Source: Candidatus Oscillibacter pullicola (GTDB lineage Bacteria; Bacillota; Clostridia; Oscillospirales; Oscillospiraceae). Taken from it: a DNA stretch of 40,092 nt. The notes beneath the pieces are model-generated. The model had not been told where the DNA came from, made no database searches, and saw only the letters and a list, made by a program, of their open reading frames with translations. Location of the stretch: NCBI GenBank assembly GCA_019118935.1, contig DWXY01000127.1, positions 1 to 40,092 on the forward strand, written 5' to 3'. Positions 23,809 to 32,349 of the stretch are shown here, piece by piece. The position numbers were made by a program, and so were the translations under genes. The stretch's first letter is position 1, and each line of letters begins with the position of its first letter.

Positions 23809-24336
23809 ATGGCAAATGATGTGAACCGTTTGATCGATATGCTGTACGAGCGGATCGAGGACGCCAAGTCCCCGGCCCTGAAACCCAACATGAGCATGGT
23901 GGACCGGGACGAGCTGCTGGATCTGCTGGACGAGCTGCGGGCCCAGCTGCCGGTGGAGATCAAGCGCGCTCAGGAGCTGCTCTCCGCCCGGGACAAGTTT
24001 GTGGAGGACGCCAAGCGGGACGTGGACCGGATGATGCGTCAGGCGGAGCTGGACGCCAAGACCAAGGTGTCCGACAGCGAGGTGCTCTATGCCGCCAAGG
24101 AGAAGGCCCGCCAGATGGTCGCCCGGGCGGAGGAGCGCTGCCGCCAGCTGTACCAGGTGACCAACGAGTACGCCGAGGACGCCCTGGCCCGCACGGAGGA
24201 GGCGGTGCAGATGGCGCTGGATGAGGTGAAGCAGCAGCGGGTGCGCTTCCGCAGCGCCTCCGCTGCCAAAATGCAGGAGCAGCGGGACAAGCTGGACGGC
24301 AGGACCCCGCCCCAGGAGGACAGCGGCGAGGAATGA
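23809..24336 (+). CDS. Coiled-coil protein, unknown
   Basis: 175 residues, nearly all charged helix from ~45 to 160 ('KRAQELLSARDKFVEDAKRD', 'AAKEKARQMVARAEERCRQ'), with an acidic Pro-rich tail. It looks like the ATP-synthase b-subunit or DivIVA-like helical proteins found beside coaD in some Clostridia. The N-terminal 'NRLIDMLYERIEDAKS' is a short amphipathic helix. No enzymatic motif. Start ATG 23809, with GAAGGA upstream. It is the last gene of the operon; the terminator lies about 100 bp downstream. Confidence 0.8.
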   Translation: MANDVNRLIDMLYERIEDAKSPALKPNMSMVDRDELLDLLDELRAQLPVEIKRAQELLSARDKFVEDAKRDVDRMMRQAELDAKTKVSDSEVLYAAKEKARQMVARAEERCRQLYQVTNEYAEDALARTEEAVQMALDEVKQQRVRFRSASAAKMQEQRDKLDGRTPPQEDSGEE

Positions 24337-24439
24337 TGCCGCTGGTCAACCGTAATCCTAAAAATTTGTGAAAAACGCCGAAGGATTTGGCGAAACTTTT
24401 TCGGAATGCTCTAGATGTTGCGGACAAAATAAAAAAAAG

Positions 24440-24490
24440 CACCCCATGGCACAAGTTCTTGCGTCATGGGGTGTTTTTTATTTTACGTAA
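24440..24490. terminator. Bidirectional terminator before the dcw cluster
   Basis: CACCCCATG/CATGGGGTG stem (24440-24448/24475-24483) flanked by A-run and T-run on either side, so it can act on both strands. The 380-bp gap 24337-24717 also holds an 8-bp hairpin GCAGTTTT/AAAACTGC (24570-24592) touching the -35 box of mraZ. Confidence 0.85.
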
Positions 24491-24592
24491 ACTTGTCAAA
24501 GGTCTGTCGAACATCTGTTTTAAAATGGCGATTTTGGCCGAAAAATGCCATAATTTGGCGTTCTCAGCGGCAGTTTTCCCGGAAAAAACTGC

Positions 24593-24621
24593 TTGCAATC
24601 CCAGCCAATTTCGCTTATACT
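24593..24621 (+). promoter_or_regulatory. Sigma-A promoter of the dcw cluster (mraZ promoter)
   Basis: -35 TTGCAA (24593-24598), 17-bp spacer, -10 TATACT (24616-24621). The expected start near 24628 lies immediately before the MraZ boxes. Confidence 0.75.
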
Positions 24622-24632
24622 CAGAGCATGTG

Positions 24633-24657
24633 GTGGGGAAAAGTGGGTAAAAGTAGA
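24633..24657 (+). promoter_or_regulatory. MraZ-binding repeats (autoregulation)
   Basis: GTGGG at 24633, GTGGG at 24643 and a degenerate GTAGA at 24653, each exactly 10 bp apart (GTGGGGAAAA, GTGGGTAAAA, GTAGAGACTA). MraZ proteins are known to bind such GTGG(G/A) direct repeats with one-turn spacing upstream of their own gene. Position right after the -10 box fits repression. Confidence 0.75.
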
Positions 24658-24717
24658 GACTAAGTGCCAGAGAGAACCCATCCAGACCCAAAAATCGCGG
24701 GAAAGGGGGGATCAACC

Positions 24718-25161
24718 GTGGCCAGGCTGTTGGGAAAATCCAACAACAGCATCGACTCCAAGGGCCGTCTGGTGATCCCCTCCGCCATGCGGGAAGCCCT
24801 GGGCGACACGTTCTACATCACCATCGGCGCGGAGCACTGCCTGACCATCTACCCCCAGGCCAAGTGGGACCAGATGTCCGAGGAGATGGACGACCTCTCC
24901 TATACGGAGGCCCGGGCGCTGACGCTGCTGTACGCCAACGCCGTCCAGTGCGAGCCGGACGCCCAGGGACGGGTGCTGATCCCTGCCAGCCTCCGGGCCC
25001 ACGCGGGGCTGAAGAAGACCGCCACCATCGTGGGCCTCAACTCCTTCGCCGAAATCTGGGACGAGAAGACCTGGGCGGAGCGGGAGCAGCGGATGTTGGA
25101 GAGCGACGATATGGCCGCGGCCATGGATGCCCTGGCCCGCGTGCGGCGCAGCCGCGGGTGA
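24718..25161 (+). CDS. mraZ: Transcriptional regulator / dcw repressor MraZ
   Basis: 147 residues. Two AbrB-like half-domains are each marked by a DxxGR motif: '[15 protein letters not shown]' (near 13-27) and '[15 protein letters not shown]' (near 80-94). MraZ forms ring-shaped oligomers that bind repeats upstream of the division cluster. The start is GTG 24718, 7-8 bases after AAAGGGGGG; the ORF-track start at 24664 lies in the leader and lacks a site. First gene of the dcw operon; rsmH follows after 6 bp. Confidence 0.95.
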   Translation: MARLLGKSNNSIDSKGRLVIPSAMREALGDTFYITIGAEHCLTIYPQAKWDQMSEEMDDLSYTEARALTLLYANAVQCEPDAQGRVLIPASLRAHAGLKKTATIVGLNSFAEIWDEKTWAEREQRMLESDDMAAAMDALARVRRSRG

Positions 25162-25167
25162 GCGCCG

Positions 25168-26112
25168 ATGGAATACACCCACAAGCCTGTTTTGCTGGAC
25201 GCCTGCATCCAGGCGCTGAACATCCGCCCCGACGGGATCTATGTGGACGGAACCCTGGGACGAGCCGGCCACTCTCGGGAGATCGCCAGACGGCTGACCA
25301 CCGGGCGGCTCATCTGCATCGACCGGGACCAGGCCGCCATCGATGCGGCGCAGGACCGTCTGGCCCACTGGCTGGACCGGGTGACACTGGTCCACAGCAA
25401 CTTTTCAGAATTGAAGGAGGTCCTGTCCCGGTGCGGCGTCAGCGGCGCCGATGGGATGCTCTTTGACCTGGGCGTGTCCTCTCCCCAGCTGGACGACGCC
25501 TCCCGGGGCTTCTCCTATATGCAGGACGCCCCGCTGGACATGCGGATGGACACCTCCGCGCCCCTGAGCGCCGCGGACATCGTGAACACCTGGAGCCAGG
25601 AGGAGCTGCGGCGCATCCTGTTTGAATACGGCGAGGAGCGGTATGCCCCCGCCATTGCAAGAGCTATTGTCCGGGCGCGGGAGACCGCGCCTGTGAAGAC
25701 CACCCTGGAGCTGGTGGAGATCATCAAGGGCGCCATGCCCCCCGCGGCTCTGCGGGAGAAGCAGCACCCGGCCAAGCGGAGCTTTCAGGCCATCCGGATC
25801 GCCGTCAACGGCGAACTGGAGGCCCTGCCGCCCATGCTGCGGGCGGCGGTGGACGGGCTGAATCCCGGCGGCCGCCTGGCCGTCATCACCTTCCACTCCC
25901 TGGAGGACCGGATCGTCAAGCGGACCTTGGCGGAGCTGGCCCGGGGATGCGTCTGCCCGCCGGAGTTTCCGGTGTGCGTGTGCGGCAGGAAGCCCCAGGT
26001 GCGGCTGGTGACCCGCAAGCCCATCACGGCGGACGGCGCGGAGCTGGAGGAGAATCCAAGGGCCCGCAGCGCCAAGCTGCGGGTGGCGGAAAAGTGCGGC
26101 TTTGACCTTTGA
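25168..26112 (+). CDS. rsmH: 16S rRNA (cytosine1402-N4)-methyltransferase RsmH
   Basis: 314 residues, standard length. 'HKPVLLDACIQALNI' and 'YVDGTLGRAGHSREIARRL' form the N-terminal SAM site. 'FDLGVSSPQLDDASRGFSYM' and 'PLDMRMD' are the catalytic family block. 'ITFHSLEDRIVKRTL' near the C-terminus is diagnostic. It methylates C1402 of 16S rRNA. It begins 6 bp after mraZ, as in nearly all dcw clusters. Confidence 0.97.
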   Translation: MEYTHKPVLLDACIQALNIRPDGIYVDGTLGRAGHSREIARRLTTGRLICIDRDQAAIDAAQDRLAHWLDRVTLVHSNFSELKEVLSRCGVSGADGMLFDLGVSSPQLDDASRGFSYMQDAPLDMRMDTSAPLSAADIVNTWSQEELRRILFEYGEERYAPAIARAIVRARETAPVKTTLELVEIIKGAMPPAALREKQHPAKRSFQAIRIAVNGELEALPPMLRAAVDGLNPGGRLAVITFHSLEDRIVKRTLAELARGCVCPPEFPVCVCGRKPQVRLVTRKPITADGAELEENPRARSAKLRVAEKCGFDL

Positions 26113-26191
26113 CCACGCCGGGACCACCCGGCATCCATGTGTGTGAGAACGGCTCCGCGCCGGTATGGCGGAGCAAAAGGAGGGACCTTCT

Positions 26192-26761
26192 TTGGCAGCA
26201 GCGCGGGAACTGCGGTACAACAGCCGCAGCGCGGTATATGGAGACTTGGCGTACGACCTGGACCGGGAAGTCCGGGAGCGCGCCCTCCGGCACGCCGGAG
26301 AGGCTCCCCGGCACCAGCCGGCGGCGGAGGCCGCCCCCAAGGCAAAGCCCCGGGTGCGCAGCCTGTCCAAGGCGCAGGTGCGCCAGCGGCAGAAGGTGTC
26401 CGTCCTCTCCGTTCTGGGCGTGGGCGCGGCCATCGGCCTGGCGGTGATGGTGCTGATGGGCTACATCCAGCTGACGATCATCTCCGACGAGGTGGTGTCC
26501 CTCCAGAACCAGCTGGAGGAGCTGCAGACGGAGAATGTCACGCTCACCGCCCAGCACGAGCAGATGTTCGACCTGGCCACCGTGAAAGAGGTGGCGGAGG
26601 CGGCGGGCATGAGCAAGCCCAGCAGCAGCCAGATCTATTACATCGACCTGTCGGAGGGCGACAGTGCCGTGGTCTATCAGCAGGAGGAGTCCAATCTGCT
26701 CAGCCGTTTGCTGACCTCGCTGAACCACGGGATCTACGCCGTGGTGGAATATTTCGAGTGA
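26192..26761 (+). CDS. ftsL: Septum-formation protein, FtsL/DivIC-like
   Basis: 189 residues. A long basic cytoplasmic N-terminus (~75 residues) precedes one membrane helix ('VLGVGAAIGLAVMVLMGYIQ'). A leucine-zipper-type coiled coil follows ('EVVSLQNQLEELQTENVTL'), then a ~60-residue extracytoplasmic tail. This is the FtsL/DivIC topology, and the position between rsmH and the PBP gene is that of ftsL. FtsL proteins diverge strongly, so the name rests on topology and place. Start TTG 26192, with AGGAGGG eight bases upstream, is preferred over ATG 26165, which has no site. Confidence 0.85.
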   Translation: MAAARELRYNSRSAVYGDLAYDLDREVRERALRHAGEAPRHQPAAEAAPKAKPRVRSLSKAQVRQRQKVSVLSVLGVGAAIGLAVMVLMGYIQLTIISDEVVSLQNQLEELQTENVTLTAQHEQMFDLATVKEVAEAAGMSKPSSSQIYYIDLSEGDSAVVYQQEESNLLSRLLTSLNHGIYAVVEYFE

Positions 26762-26878
26762 CGGCCGCACTATAATGAAGCGAACGGTGGGGAGTAAGAA
26801 GGGGGCCTTCTTACTCCTTGCTTTGGTATTGCGTATGGACGGGGGAAGCAGTCCCGGCGTTCCGAAAGGAGAACAGGC

Positions 26879-29347
26879 ATGACGAACAGACCCAGAAGAA
26901 AGAGCGACGCCGCCCGCCGGGCGAACCAGGTGATCCGGGGCAGGACGATGTTCATCATGCTGCTGCTGGGCGTGGCCACCTTTACGGTGCTGTTTTGGAA
27001 GCTGTACGATCTGCAGATCAACCGGCACGACGAGCTGAAGGCCGAGGCGGTGAGCCAGCAGACCGACAGCATGGTCATCAGCGCCTCCCGGGGGACGATC
27101 TACGACAAAAACGGCGAGATCATGGCCATCTCCTACTCCACGGAGACCGTCTTTGTTGACCCCAAGGCCATTGCATCTTGGGTGGAGAAGCAGGAGCAGG
27201 CCATTGAGGAGGCTGCGGAGGCTGCCGCTGAAAACGGGGAATCATACACACCGCCGGCGGTACTGGACCAGGCGTACATCGCCCGGGGCCTCAGCCGCAT
27301 CCTGGATGTGGAGGAGGAGACCATTCTGGAGCAGTTGGGGCGGACCAACCGGCAGAATGAAGTGATAAAGAAGAAGGTGGACCAGGACGTGGCCGATGAG
27401 GTCCGCCGGTTCATCAATGGTGAGATTGACGACGAGGGCAACCAGCTCACCATGGTGAACGAGGACGGCAACACCGTCCTGATCTCCAATCCCAGCAGGC
27501 GGCCCACCTCCCTCCAGGGTATCCATCTGACGCCGGACACCAAGCGTCTGTATCCCTTCGGCTCTCTGGCAGGCAATGTGATAGGGTTCGTAAATGCCAA
27601 CAATGTGGGTGCCTACGGGCTGGAGGCGTCCTATGATGACGTGCTCAGCGGCAGAAACGGCCTGACCGTCACGCCCACCAACGTCAACGGCACGCCCCTG
27701 CTGTTCAGCGGCGGTGAACAAATGTTTGAAGCGGAGAACGGCAGCAGCCTGGTGCTGACCCTGGACACCAACGTCCAGTACGCCCTGGAAAAGGGCCTGG
27801 AGAGCATGCTGGATAAGTACGACGCGGCCAACGGCGGCACCGGCATCGTCATGGACGTGAACACCGGCGCCATCGTGGCCATGGCCTCCTATCCCAACTA
27901 TGACCCCGGCGACTTTTCCACCATCTATACCGAGGAGCTTCAGGCGGAGTTGGACGCCGATTTGGCGAAAATCCAGCAGAACCGTGGAACCTATGAAACG
28001 GAGGAAAAGTATAACGAGGCTTTGACGAATGCCCGGGCCACCGTCCAGTTCAAGCAGTGGCGGAACAAGTGCTATCAGGACACCTATGAGCCCGGCTCCA
28101 CCTTCAAGTCCATCACGCTGGCCACGGCCCTGGAGGAGGGCGTGGTGAACATGAACACCACCTTCACCTGCACCGGCTCCATCCACGTGGAGGGCTGGGG
28201 AAAGCCCATCAACTGCTCCAAGCGGGCCGGACACGGCACCCAGACCCTGAAGGTGGCCACCGGCAACTCCTGCAACCCGGCCTTCGTCACCATGGGCCTG
28301 AAGATCGGCACCGAGGCCTATTACAAGTACCTCAAGTCCTTCGGCCTCATGGAGACCACCGGCATCGACCTGCCCGCTGAGGCGGAGGGCATCTTCGCCA
28401 ATGAGGACAGCTTCAACTCCAACGTGGTTTCCCTGGCGGCCTACTCCTTCGGCCAGACCTTCAACGTCACGCCCCTGGAGCTGATCCGGGCCCAGGCGGC
28501 CACCATCAACGGCGGCTACCTGTACACCCCCTATCTGGTGGAACAGGTGCTGGACGACGAGGGCAACATCCTCAGCCAGCACGAGACCACGGCGGTGCGG
28601 CAGGTCATCAGTGAGGAGACCTCCGCCAAGGTGCGGGAGTGCCTGGAGTGGGTGGTGTCCGACGGCGGCGGCCGCAACGGACAGGTGACGGGCTACCGCA
28701 TCGGCGGCAAGACCGGCACCGGGGATAAGACCGGCACCAAGGACGTGGTGGTGTCTTTCATGTGCTTCGCCCCGGCGGACGACCCGCAGTACATCATGCT
28801 GCTGACCATGGACACCCCCAGCCGCACCACCGGCACCGCCGTGTTCGGCGGCACCATGGTGGCCCCGGTGGCCAGCCAGATCATGAGCGAGATCCTGCCT
28901 CTGTTGGGCGTTGAGCCGGATTACACCGCCGAGGAGCTGGTGGGCGCCGACACCACGGTCCCCAATCTGGTGGGCCAGACCCGGGAGGCCGCCGAAGAGC
29001 GGCTGGCCGACTTGGGCTTCACCTTCCGCACCGTGGGGGACGGGGACACGGTCACCGACCAGACCCCCGCCGGCGGCGCCATCGTGCCCGGAAATGCCTC
29101 CATCATCCTCTACCTGGGCCAGGAGAAGCCGGACACCCCCTGCACCGTGCCCAATGTGGTGGGGAAGAGCGCCTCTGAGGCCAACAAGGCCATCACCAAC
29201 GCCGGACTTATCATGAAGGTCACCGGCACCACCACAGCCAGCTCCGGCAACGTCTACGCCATCACCCAGTCCCTTCCCGCGGGCACGGAGGTGGCGGCGG
29301 GCACGGTGGTGACCGTCCAGTTCGGCGACAACTCCGTCCTGGATTGA
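26879..29347 (+). CDS. Class B penicillin-binding protein with two PASTA domains (SpoVD/FtsI type)
   Basis: 822 residues. An N-terminal membrane anchor (near 22-42) is followed by the PBP dimerisation domain and the transpeptidase domain. The active-site SxxK is 'GSTFKS' (Ser near 406), SxN is 'NSCN' (near 463), and KTG is 'GGKTGTGDKTGT' (near 610). Two PASTA repeats end the protein, 'VPNLVGQTREAAEERL' (near 694) and 'VPNVVGKSASEANKAI' (near 756). It cross-links septal or spore cortex peptidoglycan. It is the only PBP in the cluster, so it may serve as FtsI, SpoVD or both. CGAAAGGAGAAC precedes ATG 26879. Confidence 0.95.
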   Translation: MTNRPRRKSDAARRANQVIRGRTMFIMLLLGVATFTVLFWKLYDLQINRHDELKAEAVSQQTDSMVISASRGTIYDKNGEIMAISYSTETVFVDPKAIASWVEKQEQAIEEAAEAAAENGESYTPPAVLDQAYIARGLSRILDVEEETILEQLGRTNRQNEVIKKKVDQDVADEVRRFINGEIDDEGNQLTMVNEDGNTVLISNPSRRPTSLQGIHLTPDTKRLYPFGSLAGNVIGFVNANNVGAYGLEASYDDVLSGRNGLTVTPTNVNGTPLLFSGGEQMFEAENGSSLVLTLDTNVQYALEKGLESMLDKYDAANGGTGIVMDVNTGAIVAMASYPNYDPGDFSTIYTEELQAELDADLAKIQQNRGTYETEEKYNEALTNARATVQFKQWRNKCYQDTYEPGSTFKSITLATALEEGVVNMNTTFTCTGSIHVEGWGKPINCSKRAGHGTQTLKVATGNSCNPAFVTMGLKIGTEAYYKYLKSFGLMETTGIDLPAEAEGIFANEDSFNSNVVSLAAYSFGQTFNVTPLELIRAQAATINGGYLYTPYLVEQVLDDEGNILSQHETTAVRQVISEETSAKVRECLEWVVSDGGGRNGQVTGYRIGGKTGTGDKTGTKDVVVSFMCFAPADDPQYIMLLTMDTPSRTTGTAVFGGTMVAPVASQIMSEILPLLGVEPDYTAEELVGADTTVPNLVGQTREAAEERLADLGFTFRTVGDGDTVTDQTPAGGAIVPGNASIILYLGQEKPDTPCTVPNVVGKSASEANKAITNAGLIMKVTGTTTASSGNVYAITQSLPAGTEVAAGTVVTVQFGDNSVLD

Positions 29348-29408
29348 GAAAGCAGGTTCTGCATGGTTTTCGGCACCTTCCTCCGTATACTTTGCAAATC
29401 CCCTTGTT

Positions 29409-29414
29409 TATAAT
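29409..29414 (+). promoter_or_regulatory. Possible -10 box for murE
   Basis: TATAAT at 29409-29414 in the 115-bp gap between pbp and murE. No good -35 was found at 16-18 bp, so an internal promoter is only possible. Confidence 0.25.
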
Positions 29415-29462
29415 GAGGGACGGCAAACTGCTGCCAGACTGAACAAAAGGGGTGTGCATACG

Positions 29463-30911
29463 ATGCATTTAAAAACGCTGCTGGCGGGGCTTTCCCTGCG
29501 GTCCGCCACCGCGGACATGGAGACGGAGATCACCCGTATCAGCTATGACTCCCGGACCACGGCGCCCGGGGACGTCTTTGTGGCCATGACCGGCTTTGCC
29601 GCCGACGGCCACGCCTATATCGGAAAGGCCATGGCGGCGGGGGCCGCCGCGGTGGTGTGCGAGCGGCCGCCGGAGGACAGCTCCGTGCCCTATGTTCTGG
29701 TGGAGAACTCCCGCCGGGCCCTGGCGGTGATGGCCGCAAACTACTACGGCCATCCGGCGGACAGCATGACCATGGTGGCCGTCACCGGCACCAACGGCAA
29801 GACTACCACCACTTACCTGCTGAAGGCCATCCTGGAACAGGAGCTGGGGGCCAAGGTGGGCCTGATCGGCACCAACCAGGATCTGATCGGCGACGAGGTG
29901 GTGCCCACCGAGCGCACCACGCCGGAGTCCCTGGAGCTCCAGGAGCTGTTTGCCCGGATGCGCTCCGCCGGCTGCACCCATGTGGTGATGGAGGCCTCCT
30001 CCCACGCTCTGGCGCTGGACCGGGTGTACGGCATCCACTACGCGGTGGGCATCTTCACCAATCTGACCCAGGACCACCTGGATTTCCACAAGACCATGGA
30101 GGCTTACTGCGACGCCAAGGCCATCCTGTTCCAGAACTGCGACGTGGGTGTCTGCAACGCCGACGACCCGTGGATGGAGCGGCTGCTGCAAAACGCCACC
30201 TGCCGGCGGTACCTCTACGCAGAGCACGCCGCGGCGGACCTGCGGGCGGAGAACATCCTTCTCGCGGCGGACCACATCGCCTTCGACGCGGTGACGAAAG
30301 ATGGCCGGACGCCCATCAAAGTTGGCATTCCTGGCGGATTTATGGTATATAATACGCTGGATGTGCTGGGCGCGGCCCTGGCCCTGGGCGTTCCCCTGGA
30401 AAAGAGTGCCCGGGCGCTGTCCACGGTTCCCCATGTGAAGGGGCGGGTGGAGGTGGTCCCCACGCCGGGAAAGGACTACACGGTCCTGATCGACTACTCC
30501 CACACCCCGGACAGCCTGGAGAACATCCTCCGCACCGTGAAGGGCTTTGCCAAGGGCCGCACCGTGGCCCTGTTCGGCTGCGGCGGCGACCGGGACCGGA
30601 CCAAGCGGCCCATCATGGGCAGCGTGGCGGCGGAGCTGGCGGACTTCGTGGTGGTGACCTCCGACAACCCCCGGACCGAGGACCCGGAGGCCATCATCGC
30701 CGACATCCTGCCGGGCCTGGAGGGCAGCGGTACCCCCTACCAGGTGATCTGCGACCGGGTGGAGGCCATCCACTGGGCGATGGACCACGCGCAGCCCGGC
30801 GATGTCATCGCCCTGTGCGGCAAGGGCCACGAGACCTACCAGGAAGTGAACCACGAGAAGCACCACATGGACGAACGGGAGATCGTGGCGGACCATCTGA
30901 CTGGAAAATGA
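29463..30911 (+). CDS. murE: UDP-MurNAc-tripeptide synthetase (meso-DAP adding)
   Basis: 482 residues. The Mur-ligase ATP loop is 'VTGTNGKTTTTYLL' (near 107-120). 'ERTTPESLELQELFARM' and 'MEASSHALALDRV' are substrate and metal regions. 'TSDNPRTEDPEAI' (near 399) contains DNPR, the motif of ligases that add meso-diaminopimelate rather than lysine, so the wall is probably DAP type. ATG 29463 is chosen over GTG 29454 because AAAGGGG sits about ten bases upstream. The last 22 codons (from GTG 30846) are duplicated 157 bp downstream. Confidence 0.96.
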   Translation: MHLKTLLAGLSLRSATADMETEITRISYDSRTTAPGDVFVAMTGFAADGHAYIGKAMAAGAAAVVCERPPEDSSVPYVLVENSRRALAVMAANYYGHPADSMTMVAVTGTNGKTTTTYLLKAILEQELGAKVGLIGTNQDLIGDEVVPTERTTPESLELQELFARMRSAGCTHVVMEASSHALALDRVYGIHYAVGIFTNLTQDHLDFHKTMEAYCDAKAILFQNCDVGVCNADDPWMERLLQNATCRRYLYAEHAAADLRAENILLAADHIAFDAVTKDGRTPIKVGIPGGFMVYNTLDVLGAALALGVPLEKSARALSTVPHVKGRVEVVPTPGKDYTVLIDYSHTPDSLENILRTVKGFAKGRTVALFGCGGDRDRTKRPIMGSVAAELADFVVVTSDNPRTEDPEAIIADILPGLEGSGTPYQVICDRVEAIHWAMDHAQPGDVIALCGKGHETYQEVNHEKHHMDEREIVADHLTGK

Positions 30912-31157
30912 CCGCCGGGCGTCCGGCGTCAAGCGGTTTGCCGCGGGCAAACCCTTGAAATCGGCCGAATTCACTTCGGACGATTTGAGTCAAATGCGGG
31001 GTGTGAACCACGAGAAGCACCACATGGACGAACGGGAGATCGTGGCGGACCATCTGGCCGGAAAGTGACCGCCGGGCGTCCGGCGTCAAGCGGTTTGCCG
31101 CGGGCAAACCCTTGAAATCGGCCGAATTCACTTCGGACGGCCCGCGCGAAATGCGGC
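30846..31157 (+). repeat. Tandem direct duplication of the murE 3' end
   Basis: Two ~155-bp units with a 157-bp period: 30846-31000 and 31003-31157. The first 137 bp (30846-30982 and 31003-31139) are almost identical; a ~9-bp divergent stretch and AAATGCGG follow in both. Unit 1 holds the true murE tail and stop; unit 2 repeats it. Each unit contains hairpins (GTTTGCC/GGCAAAC; AAATCGGCCGAA/TTCGGACGATTT in unit 1, whose partner is lost in unit 2). The rest of the 386-bp gap 30912-31297 shows no gene. Confidence 0.92.
31003..31068 (+). pseudogene. Duplicated murE C-terminal fragment
   Basis: Encodes the last 21 residues of MurE again, in unit 2 of the repeat, ending '...DHLAGK' where the gene ends 'DHLTGK'. 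No start or ribosome site; it is not expected to be expressed alone. The substitutions relative to murE show that the duplication is not an assembly echo of an identical read. Confidence 0.8.
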
Positions 31158-31297
31158 TGTCAGCCATGGGCGGCGCCGCATGGACAATGGGATACGGCGG
31201 GACATCCGGCGGAGAATCGGCCGCCGGAGAACCGCTGGAATCAGGAACGCACCAAAGGGCCGGGGCTGTGCCCGGCGAAGGAGAGGGAGACGGATAT

Positions 31298-32284
31298 ATG
31301 ACACTTTCTTTGATCGCGGCGGCCGTCAGCTTTGTGCTGACGCTGCTCATCGGCAGATTTCTCATCCCGGAGCTGCGCAAGCTGAAGGCCGGCCAGGAGA
31401 TCCGGGAGGACGGCCCCACGTGGCACAAGTCCAAGGCCGGCACGCCCACCATGGGCGGCATCATGTTCATCCTGGGCGCGGGGGTCACCGTGTTCATCCT
31501 GGGGTGGAGCTTCATGCTGGAGGGGGTGTTCTGGCACCTCTACGTGTATCTCTTCGCCCTGATCTTCGGCCTGATCGGCTTTGTGGACGACTACCGCAAG
31601 GTCCGCCAGCACCAGAACGAGGGACTGACGGCCCGGCAGAAGTTCATCCTTCAGCTGGCGGCGGCGGTGGTGTTCCTGGTGCTGATGCGGTACGAGGGTC
31701 TGCTGACCAACGACCTGTATATCCCCTTCCTGAACATCAGCTTTACTATCAACTGGATCGTGTATCTGATCTTCGCGGCCTTCGTCATCGTGGGCTGCGT
31801 CAACGCCGTGAACCTGACCGACGGCATCGACGGCCTGGCTGCCAGCGTCACCTTTGTGGTGATGGCGTTCTTCACCGTGGCCGGCATCCTCTGGAGCGCC
31901 TACGGCATCCAGGCCCTGTTCCCGGCGGCCATGGCGGGGGGACTGGCGGCCTTCTTCGTCTATAACCACCACCCCGCCAAGGTGTTCATGGGAGACACCG
32001 GCAGCCTGTTCCTGGGCGGCGCGGTGGCGGCGCTGGCCTTTGTGTTCGATATGCCCCTGGTGCTGATCCCCGTGGGCATCATCTACATCCTGGAGACGCT
32101 GTCCGACATCATCCAGGTGGGCTACTTCAAGCTGACCCACGGCAAGCGGTTCTTCAAGATGGCCCCCCTGCACCACCACCTGGAGCTCTCCGGCTGGAGT
32201 GAGGCAAAGCTGGTGGCGGTGTTCTCCCTGGTGACGCTGGCCGGCTGCGTTCTGGCCTATCTGGGCGTCCAGGGACGATTCTGA
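31298..32284 (+). CDS. mraY: Phospho-N-acetylmuramoyl-pentapeptide-transferase
   Basis: 328 residues with about ten membrane helices. 'GPTWHKSKAGTPTMGGIMF' (near 42-60), 'GFVDDYRKV' with the catalytic aspartates (near 91), 'NLTDGIDGLA' (near 170) and 'FMGDTGSLFLGG' (near 230) are the MraY signature motifs. It makes lipid I from UDP-MurNAc-pentapeptide and undecaprenyl phosphate. The start at 31298 follows GAAGGAGAGGGAG; the ORF-track start at 31112 lies in the repeat region. murF, usually between murE and mraY, is absent here. Confidence 0.97.
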   Translation: MTLSLIAAAVSFVLTLLIGRFLIPELRKLKAGQEIREDGPTWHKSKAGTPTMGGIMFILGAGVTVFILGWSFMLEGVFWHLYVYLFALIFGLIGFVDDYRKVRQHQNEGLTARQKFILQLAAAVVFLVLMRYEGLLTNDLYIPFLNISFTINWIVYLIFAAFVIVGCVNAVNLTDGIDGLAASVTFVVMAFFTVAGILWSAYGIQALFPAAMAGGLAAFFVYNHHPAKVFMGDTGSLFLGGAVAALAFVFDMPLVLIPVGIIYILETLSDIIQVGYFKLTHGKRFFKMAPLHHHLELSGWSEAKLVAVFSLVTLAGCVLAYLGVQGRF

Positions 32285-32349
32285 GCACTCTGCGCCGGCC
32301 CGCTGCGGAGCGCGGCAAGATCCACAGACCCCGAGAGGAGGGAAGCAGT

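Noticed and set aside
29469-30974. 501-aa ORF antisense to murE
   Set aside because: Shadow frame of murE extending into the repeat; no start site or recognisable motif.
31112-31297. N-terminal extension of mraY
   Set aside because: Lies in the duplicated region, is unrelated to MraY, and the strong ribosome site is directly before 31298.
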